52,492 bases of DNA from Chitinispirillaceae bacterium (GTDB lineage Bacteria; Fibrobacterota; Chitinivibrionia; Chitinivibrionales; Chitinispirillaceae), in assembly GCA_016932075.1 (NCBI GenBank), contig JAFGDP010000006.1:1-52492 (forward strand). The letters are read 5' to 3'. The position numbers were made by a program, and so were the translations under genes. Numbering within the stretch: the stretch's first letter is position 1; every line of letters starts with the position of its first letter. Positions 47,356-52,492 of this stretch are shown in pieces. A model generated the notes under the pieces. That model did no database searches. It was not told the DNA's origin and saw nothing but the letters and a program-made list of their open reading frames with translations.

Positions 47356-48072
47356 ATGGTGTTTTTCCGTTTGCCGTTGGGCATGCTCGCCGTCTGTATG
47401 CTCGTCCTGAACACGTGGTCGCTCACCTTTGACGCGAAAAAAAACCGGTATGTGGTGGACTCGGAACTGGTCATTACCTACAGCGTCGTGATCCCCCAGG
47501 GGAAAACGCTCATCATCAAACCCGGAGTCAAGGTCATTATTGACGGCTACCATTCCCTGACCGTGCGCGGCCTCATTCTTGCCGAAGGAACCACTGACAT
47601 GCCGATCATCTTTACTGCGCTTGACCGGAAAACCGGCTCGCGCGAACCGCCCGAGTGGAAAGGGATCGAAATAGTGGGCAAGAAGGCCAATGGCCAGTTC
47701 CGCCACTGCCGATTCGAAGGAGCGTACCGCAACCTCGTCTGGTCATCACGGCCCACGTTTGATTCCTGTGACTTTACCGGTAACCATTACGGCATCTATT
47801 GCGCCAACCGGGCCGTGCCCCACATCAGCAACTGCCGTTTCTTCCGAAACTCATATGGCATTGCGGCAGATTATGCTGTTCCTTTCCTCATGAACAATAT
47901 CATAAGTGAAAACAAGATCGGCATGTATCTGCAGCTCTGTTCTGAAACCGTGGCAAACAGGAACAGGATCGTGGCCAACGAGGTAAACATCTACTCTGAA
48001 AATGCGTTTGGAAACAATCGTGGTTCGTTTTCTCTGCAGCGACTCTGGGACCTGATGCAGCAGCTCTATTAA
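47356..48072 (+). CDS. secreted right-handed parallel beta-helix protein, second copy
   Basis: 238 residues with signal peptide (MVFFRLPLGMLAVCMLVLNT). Like the protein at 44368 it opens with a short strand and PGxKVIIDGYH-type segment (LIIKPGVKVIIDGYHSLTVR), then GIEIVGKKANGQFRHCRFEG and rungs with HISNCRFFRNSYGIAADYAV and MNNIISENKIGMYLQL. The two are paralogues in general layout. AGGATAC precedes 47356, 14 bases after the lipoprotein stop; an upstream ATG at 47323 is less likely because it lies in that gene. Probably cell-surface or periplasmic. Confidence 0.8.
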   Translation: MVFFRLPLGMLAVCMLVLNTWSLTFDAKKNRYVVDSELVITYSVVIPQGKTLIIKPGVKVIIDGYHSLTVRGLILAEGTTDMPIIFTALDRKTGSREPPEWKGIEIVGKKANGQFRHCRFEGAYRNLVWSSRPTFDSCDFTGNHYGIYCANRAVPHISNCRFFRNSYGIAADYAVPFLMNNIISENKIGMYLQLCSETVANRNRIVANEVNIYSENAFGNNRGSFSLQRLWDLMQQLY

Positions 48073-48178
48073 GGGCCACCCCGACATCATGACATTCCAT
48101 TCATACCGTCATAACGGTTAATGCGCATTTTGTAGCAAGGGATACGTTTTTTCTTGCTGATTTCTGTGGAAATCGCAC

Positions 48179-48207
48179 TTGATTTCACTATCGGAACGCG
48201 GTATTTT
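48179..48207 (+). promoter_or_regulatory. sigma70-type promoter of the TetR gene
   Basis: TTGATT, 17 bases, TATTTT. The shared motif at 48210–48229 begins two bases after the -10, covering the expected start of transcription, so binding there would block the promoter. Confidence 0.5.
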
Positions 48208-48209
48208 TA

Positions 48210-48229
48210 TACTGACCTATAGGTACGTA
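48210..48229. promoter_or_regulatory. TetR operator candidate, site 1
   Basis: TACTGACCTATAGGTACGTA is a 20-bp palindrome broken at only two base pairs (16 of 20 positions symmetric). It lies 10 bases before the TetR start codon and after its -10. The same motif with four changes lies in the next operon's promoter (site 2). Confidence 0.65.
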
Positions 48230-48239
48230 AGGAAATTGG

Positions 48240-48863
48240 ATGCGACGAACCAAGGAAGACACGGAAATTTCGAAGCTGCGCATACTGATGGCAGCGGAGG
48301 CGGAGTTTTGCCAGCGCGGGTTTGTTGCGGCCAACATGGACGCTATTGCCCGGGCGGCGGGCATGACCAAGGGCGCCATATTCTGGCACTATGAGAGCAA
48401 GATAGGGCTTTTCAAGGCGATCCTTAAACGGGCCACGAGCAGGATCAAGGACATATTCAGGGAAACGTTCTCAGCGTCAGAGACCGGGCTTGTTCTGGAA
48501 AAATGCAGGGAGGTTTTTAAACGGGTTAAAAAGGATAACGCATTTGATGTGCTCCTCGTCCTGAGTGATTCTGATAAAAACGCGAATATTCCGAAAGACG
48601 TGCTTGCTGAGTGCAGAAAGGACATTGCTGGGATATTGAACGAGGCAGGCCGTATTTTAACGGCCGCCAAAAAGAGCGGGGAGCTGCGCAATGACACTGA
48701 TATTCAAAACGTGCTTATTACCATGATACTTATCATGAGCGGGTTTGCGAAAATAAAGGAGTTCAGGAGCCTGATCGACCCGATCGGCAGGAGCATTGAC
48801 GATGAGTCGGTCATTAATACGATTTTCAACGGGCTTCTCTCGTTTCAAAAGAGGGAGTCATGA
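48240..48863 (+). CDS. TetR-family transcriptional regulator
   Basis: 207 residues. The N-terminal helix-turn-helix AAEAEFCQRGFVAANMDAIA then RAAGMTKGAIFWHYESKIGL is the classic TetR/AcrR DNA-binding domain; the C-terminal ligand-binding part is all-helical. AAGGAA lies six bases before the ATG. Members usually repress their own gene and a neighbouring exporter until a small molecule binds. The shared 20-bp motif in front of this gene and the RND operon supports that picture here. Confidence 0.92.
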   Translation: MRRTKEDTEISKLRILMAAEAEFCQRGFVAANMDAIARAAGMTKGAIFWHYESKIGLFKAILKRATSRIKDIFRETFSASETGLVLEKCREVFKRVKKDNAFDVLLVLSDSDKNANIPKDVLAECRKDIAGILNEAGRILTAAKKSGELRNDTDIQNVLITMILIMSGFAKIKEFRSLIDPIGRSIDDESVINTIFNGLLSFQKRES

Positions 48864-48884
48864 ACGAATGGCGTTTTTTTGCTT

Positions 48885-48913
48885 TTTTTTACATACTGAT
48901 TGATACGTATAAT
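48885..48913 (+). promoter_or_regulatory. promoter of the DUF1302-like/RND operon
   Basis: A perfect TATAAT at 48908–48913 preceded, 17 bases earlier, by a T-run standing in for the -35. The operator candidate (site 2) overlaps the -10. Confidence 0.5.
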
Positions 48914-48923
48914 TAGGTCAGTA
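48904..48923. promoter_or_regulatory. TetR operator candidate, site 2
   Basis: On the minus strand it reads TACTGACCTAATTATACGTA, identical to site 1 at 16 of 20 positions; only four central bases differ. It covers the -10 of the operon promoter. A half-site TACTGA also lies at 48894–48899 in the plus direction. Confidence 0.6.
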
Positions 48924-48950
48924 ACTGTTCACAGGATGAGGAAGGCAATT

Positions 48951-50312
48951 ATGCGATCAGGAGCAGCCCTTAGCGCAATGGCAGCATGGTTCATGCTGCC
49001 CGTTACGGTGTATGGCCAGGGACTTTTCGAGAGCGCGATAAACGACAGCTGCATGTCAGTCACTGCACCGGCAAAATCATTTTCACTAAGCGGACATGTC
49101 AAGAGCACTCTCTGCGGCGGTCAGAACAGCGACAATGAAGCGGTCGTTTCCGCCGGTAACACGCGCGTGGCGCTGACACTTGCTGCAGAAAAGCCCGCTA
49201 TGGGCAAGGCATTTGCCGAAGTGCGGCTCACTGCGGGAACAATCAGGGATTCATCAGCCGTCTGTTGCGACGTGCGCGAGGCGTGGGTCTCTGTCTGCAA
49301 GGGGCCGTTCGACATCAAGGCAGGAAGGCAGATTATCGTATGGGGCAGGGCGGACGCGATCAATCCCACGAACATGATTACGCCAAAGAACGAAACAGTC
49401 CTTTCATCGGAACATGACGACACGCGAAAGGGAAACGAGCTCATCCAGGCAAAGGTGAAGATCGGTCCTTCGTCCCTCCAGGGCATATGGGTCCCGTGTT
49501 TTCGGCCCGATGTTCTGCCCATCGCCGGGGCGGACATTCCTGCGGGAATAACGATTGCGGACCCGGCCTATCCTGATACCCGGCTTGCCAATGGCGGGTA
49601 TGCGCTCAGGGCGGAATTGACCCGGCCGTCAATTGACGGCTCGATTTCCTATTTCAACGGGTATCCGACCATGCCCGGATTTGATTTCACGCTGACGCAG
49701 GCCGGGCTGGGGCTTATCCCGCGCGCATATCGAATGCACGTGGGCGGAGCTGATTTTTCCACGGTCATCGGATCAATCGGCCTGCGCGGAGAGGCCGCGA
49801 TAAAATACCCGTCAGCGGAACATGAAACGCACGTGCATGTTCCCAATCCGCACGCGCAGTATGTATTGGGCATCGACAAAGGGATCGGCAACTGGAGCGT
49901 GCTGTGCCAGTATTCGGGATGTTACGTTTTCGATTATACGGAGGTGGAGGAAGCAATGCTGACCGACCCGTTCGATCCCCTTGCGCAGGCAGCCTATGCG
50001 TATGCGCTCGCTTCAGCCGAAATCCGGCAACTCAACAGGCTGTTCATCGGCACCGCGGATGAAACAAACCATTCGATTACCGGGAATCTGCAGTGGAACA
50101 CACGGTATGAGACCCTGCACCTGAAACTTGCCGGCATGTACAATGTCACGACCGAAGATTATGCGATCAGTCCGGGCGTTTCATACGACATTGCCGACGC
50201 CGTCAACCTTACCGTGGGAGGTCGGTATATTGACGGGCCAAAAGGAAACCTGAACAACATGGTCAGCAACCTCATGAGCTTTGTGTACGCCGAATGTAAA
50301 GTGTCGTTCTGA
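48951..50312 (+). CDS. DUF1302-like outer-membrane protein
   Basis: 453 residues. Signal peptide (MRSGAALSAMAAWFMLPVTVYGQ), then LSGHVKSTLCGGQNSDNEAV and a long beta-rich barrel. REAWVSVCKGPFDIKAGRQI and VWGRADAINPTNMITPKNET correspond to the strand and loop pattern typical of DUF1302 (the AGRQ and WG..D..NP..L/I motif), an outer-membrane family that sits beside RND/MMPL exporters in many bacteria. The end is Phe. GAGGAAGG with CAATT spacing sets the start at 48951; earlier TTG and ATG codons lack such a site. It likely forms the outer-membrane part of the export route. Confidence 0.78.
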   Translation: MRSGAALSAMAAWFMLPVTVYGQGLFESAINDSCMSVTAPAKSFSLSGHVKSTLCGGQNSDNEAVVSAGNTRVALTLAAEKPAMGKAFAEVRLTAGTIRDSSAVCCDVREAWVSVCKGPFDIKAGRQIIVWGRADAINPTNMITPKNETVLSSEHDDTRKGNELIQAKVKIGPSSLQGIWVPCFRPDVLPIAGADIPAGITIADPAYPDTRLANGGYALRAELTRPSIDGSISYFNGYPTMPGFDFTLTQAGLGLIPRAYRMHVGGADFSTVIGSIGLRGEAAIKYPSAEHETHVHVPNPHAQYVLGIDKGIGNWSVLCQYSGCYVFDYTEVEEAMLTDPFDPLAQAAYAYALASAEIRQLNRLFIGTADETNHSITGNLQWNTRYETLHLKLAGMYNVTTEDYAISPGVSYDIADAVNLTVGGRYIDGPKGNLNNMVSNLMSFVYAECKVSF

Positions 50313-50336
50313 CCTTTTTACCGGGGACCTCGCGTA

Positions 50337-52492
50337 ATGTCAAAAGATTCCTTTGTCATACAATACCGGTGGTGGATAATAATCGGCTGCCTGCTGCTGG
50401 CCGGGCTCATGGGATATCAGCTTAAAAACATGGAAATAAACGCTGATTTCCTTTTCATGTTCTCGGAAAAAATGCCGTCCCGCATCAATACCGAGAAAAT
50501 AGAAACAATCTTCGGGTCCAATGACGTGCTGTTTATACTTTTCGAAGCGAAGGACGTGCTGGACAAGGCAACGCTGCGCCGGGTGAGGAGCATCGGCCGG
50601 GAGTGTGCGAGCATAAACGGCACCAAAAACGTCCTGTCCCTTTTTGACACAAAGGACATCAGCGGTGAAGACGGCGCCATGATCGTGGAGCCGGCAATAA
50701 CCGCGATTCCGGAAACGGCTTCGGAGCGCGAAGCGCTCAGGAGGTCGCTGTCGGGTAACGAGCTTGCCAGCGAAGTCGTGGTATCCAAAGATTTCACGGC
50801 GACCGCCATACTCCTGACCCTTGACCTCGATGCTTCGAAGCCGGAGTTGTACCAGGAAGTGCGCAAGGCGGTCACTGCGTTCCCGGGCAATGAAAAGGTG
50901 CTCATCGGCGGCATACCGGCGTTTCAAACCGTTATCGTCGAAAGCATTACCCAGGATATCCTCGTCCTTATCCCGGGAGCGCTGCTCGTCATCCTTGCCA
51001 TACTGTTTGCCTTTTTCCGGCAGCTACGCGGGATAGTTCTTCCCCTGTGCGTCGTGCTCCTGTCAACCGTATTCGGCATGGGCATTCTGCCGCTCATGGG
51101 ATGGAAAATGACCCTTCTGTCGGCGATCCTTCCCATCATGGTTGTGGCGTTTTCCAACAATTACGCCATTTACCTTATCGCGCGATACAAGGATCTGTGT
51201 GCCGGAGCAAGAACCCTTACGCGAAAACAGATCGCGACCGATGTTTTCAGGACCCTGAACCGTCCCATACTGTTCTCCGGAATCACCACCATGGTCGGGC
51301 TGCTCGGCATGATCTCCCATGCGATTATTCCGGCAAAACAGATAGGCATAGCCGCCTCGATCGCGATAGGGTTCTCGCTTTTCGTGAGCTTGTGCGGTAT
51401 TCCGGCGGTGTTGTCGCTGTTACAACTTCCTAAGGAGAATTCAAAAAAGAGCGCCCGACGCCGTTCCGTTCCATTATTAAATACGGTTTTGCGCAGAGCA
51501 TCGGACATGGTGGTACATCATCCCAAGGCAGCGTTGCTCGTGGCGGCAATCATTGCAGCGGCCGGTATCGGATGCACGACCTTGCTGCATGTCGACGCAA
51601 ACCAGGAGAACCTTTTTGGAAAGAACCACCCGATCAGCAGGTGCACGCGGCTGATCAACAAGTATTTTGGCGGGTCGCAGAATGTTTCAATTCTGTTCGA
51701 GTCTGATGCAAAAGATCCCCGGTTTCTGAAAAAACTTGAACGATATAAAGATTCGTTGCAGCGATTGCCCGGCGTCGGACAGGTGAGCTCCATGGCCGAC
51801 GTCATACGCATCATGAGCAAGGCGCTCAACGATACGGGAGAGGCGGGATACAATCGCATACCAGAGACGCGCGAAGCGGTTGCGCAGTATCTCGAACTCT
51901 ATTCGATGAGCGGAAGTCCCGATGATTTCGAACGCCTGGTCGATTTCAATTACGAAAAGGCCCAGTTCGTGGTGCGTATCAACGACGGGGCCACGCCGGT
52001 GGTCAATTCCGTTGTCCGGAAAATTGAGGACATGGGCAAAGAGGATCCGGAGATGACAGCCGTGGGTGGATGGGCCGCCATGTTTGCCGAGCTTGCGGCG
52101 GCTATCCTGAAGGGCCAGGTGCTGTCGATCGTGTTCGCCTTGTGCGCCATCGTGATTCTGGTCATGGTGATGTTCCGCTCGCCGGCAGCCGGATTGCTGT
52201 CGTCGATACCGCTTTTATTTGCCATTATCATCGGATTCGGCATCATGGGAGCGTTCGGCATCAACCTGGACATGGCCACCGCGCTCATCACCTCGATCGT
52301 CATCGGCACGGGCGTGGACTTCACCCTGCAGTTCCTGTGGCGGTACCGCGCCATACTGCGCAGCGGCGTGGCGCACGGCGAGGCGGTGAAGCAGACCTAT
52401 TCGGTCGTGGGCCGCGCCATCATGTTCAATGCCTTTTGCGTGGCGTCAGGGCTGGGGGTCATGATCCTTTCGTCAATACCGCCGCTCAAATA
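50337..52492 (+). CDS. RND superfamily transporter (MMPL type), 3' truncated
   Basis: At least 718 codons; the frame is still open at the window edge. A first helix (WWIIIGCLLLAGLMGYQL), a long periplasmic loop, then helices 2–6 (SITQDILVLIPGALLVILAI … MTLLSAILPIMVVAFSNNYA … TTMVGLLGMIS), a second first-helix-like segment (AALLVAAIIAAAGIGCTTLL), a second loop, and helices ending at the edge (LSIVFALCAIVILVMVMFRS, MATALITSIVIGTGVDFTLQ). This two-fold repeat is the RND layout. MMPL-type members export lipids, hopanoids or other hydrophobic molecules. GGGGA lies about ten bases before the ATG, 24 bases after the DUF1302-like gene. Confidence 0.92.
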   Translation, partial: MSKDSFVIQYRWWIIIGCLLLAGLMGYQLKNMEINADFLFMFSEKMPSRINTEKIETIFGSNDVLFILFEAKDVLDKATLRRVRSIGRECASINGTKNVLSLFDTKDISGEDGAMIVEPAITAIPETASEREALRRSLSGNELASEVVVSKDFTATAILLTLDLDASKPELYQEVRKAVTAFPGNEKVLIGGIPAFQTVIVESITQDILVLIPGALLVILAILFAFFRQLRGIVLPLCVVLLSTVFGMGILPLMGWKMTLLSAILPIMVVAFSNNYAIYLIARYKDLCAGARTLTRKQIATDVFRTLNRPILFSGITTMVGLLGMISHAIIPAKQIGIAASIAIGFSLFVSLCGIPAVLSLLQLPKENSKKSARRRSVPLLNTVLRRASDMVVHHPKAALLVAAIIAAAGIGCTTLLHVDANQENLFGKNHPISRCTRLINKYFGGSQNVSILFESDAKDPRFLKKLERYKDSLQRLPGVGQVSSMADVIRIMSKALNDTGEAGYNRIPETREAVAQYLELYSMSGSPDDFERLVDFNYEKAQFVVRINDGATPVVNSVVRKIEDMGKEDPEMTAVGGWAAMFAELAAAILKGQVLSIVFALCAIVILVMVMFRSPAAGLLSSIPLLFAIIIGFGIMGAFGINLDMATALITSIVIGTGVDFTLQFLWRYRAILRSGVAHGEAVKQTYSVVGRAIMFNAFCVASGLGVMILSSIPPLK

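Noticed and set aside
48861..48893. T-runs after the TetR gene as terminator
   Set aside because: No stable GC-rich stem precedes the T-runs; part of this tract more likely serves as the upstream region of the next promoter.

Overview
The window reads as chromosomal DNA of a GC-rich, rod-shaped, Gram-negative (diderm) bacterium. It carries a complete mreBCD–PBP2–rodA cell-shape cluster, a TonB-dependent receptor with its own ExbB/ExbD/TonB motor, a LolA-like lipoprotein carrier, several outer-membrane barrels ending in Phe, and PorV/PorQ-like proteins beside a protein with a FlgD-like C-terminal tail of the kind seen with type IX secretion. That combination points to the FCB side of the tree, perhaps Fibrobacterota or a neighbouring phylum; this is inference, since no rRNA, tRNA or other phylogenetic marker gene was used. 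No tRNA, rRNA, CRISPR array, intact IS element or prophage was seen.

Layout. 1–7.8 kb, plus strand: the end of an SDR oxidoreductase, an NDP kinase with a C-terminal extension, a secreted GH31 glycosidase, a small-protein/nucleotidyltransferase pair, an outer-membrane barrel and an overlapping lipoprotein, closed by a clear terminator. 7.9–17.5 kb, minus strand: a tightly packed seven-gene operon (NTT/MFS-like transporter with HEAT repeats, cyclic-nucleotide-binding protein, solute-binding lipoprotein, TPR protein, coiled-coil protein, membrane-anchored AraC-type protein, secreted transglutaminase). I recognise no described system with this composition, and it is the best candidate here for a new one. 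17.9–20.5 kb: argA behind a strong dyad, then a hepT–mntA toxin–antitoxin pair and the remnant of a DUF4143 ATPase. 20.5–26.8 kb, minus strand: mreB-mreC-mreD-PBP2-rodA plus an OB-fold-like exported protein, with a good sigma70-type promoter before mreB. 26.9–35.7 kb, minus strand: two PorV/PorQ-like barrels, a FlgD-tailed secreted protein, a LolA-like protein, ftsK, a stand-alone ThiD2-like domain and a DUF3108-like protein. 36.0–42.7 kb, plus strand: exbB, two exbD-like genes, tonB, a TonB-dependent receptor and a secreted partner. 43–48 kb: a TPR-methyltransferase, then two divergent gene pairs, each holding a parallel beta-helix protein, one with a cNMP-binding regulator and the other with a lipoprotein. 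48.2–52.5 kb, plus strand: a TetR regulator, a DUF1302-like outer-membrane protein and an RND/MMPL transporter that runs off the end.

How the parts work together. The theme is the envelope. The shape cluster builds the side wall. The ExbB/ExbD/TonB group powers the receptor beside it; one of its two ExbD-like subunits lacks the usual proton-carrying Asp. The TetR gene and the RND operon share a 20-bp motif in their promoters, so TetR probably controls itself and the exporter. The seven-gene operon joins a predicted solute sensor, a transporter-like protein with cytoplasmic HEAT and cNMP modules, and a membrane-tethered DNA-binding domain, which suggests an envelope-to-cytoplasm signalling system of unknown purpose.
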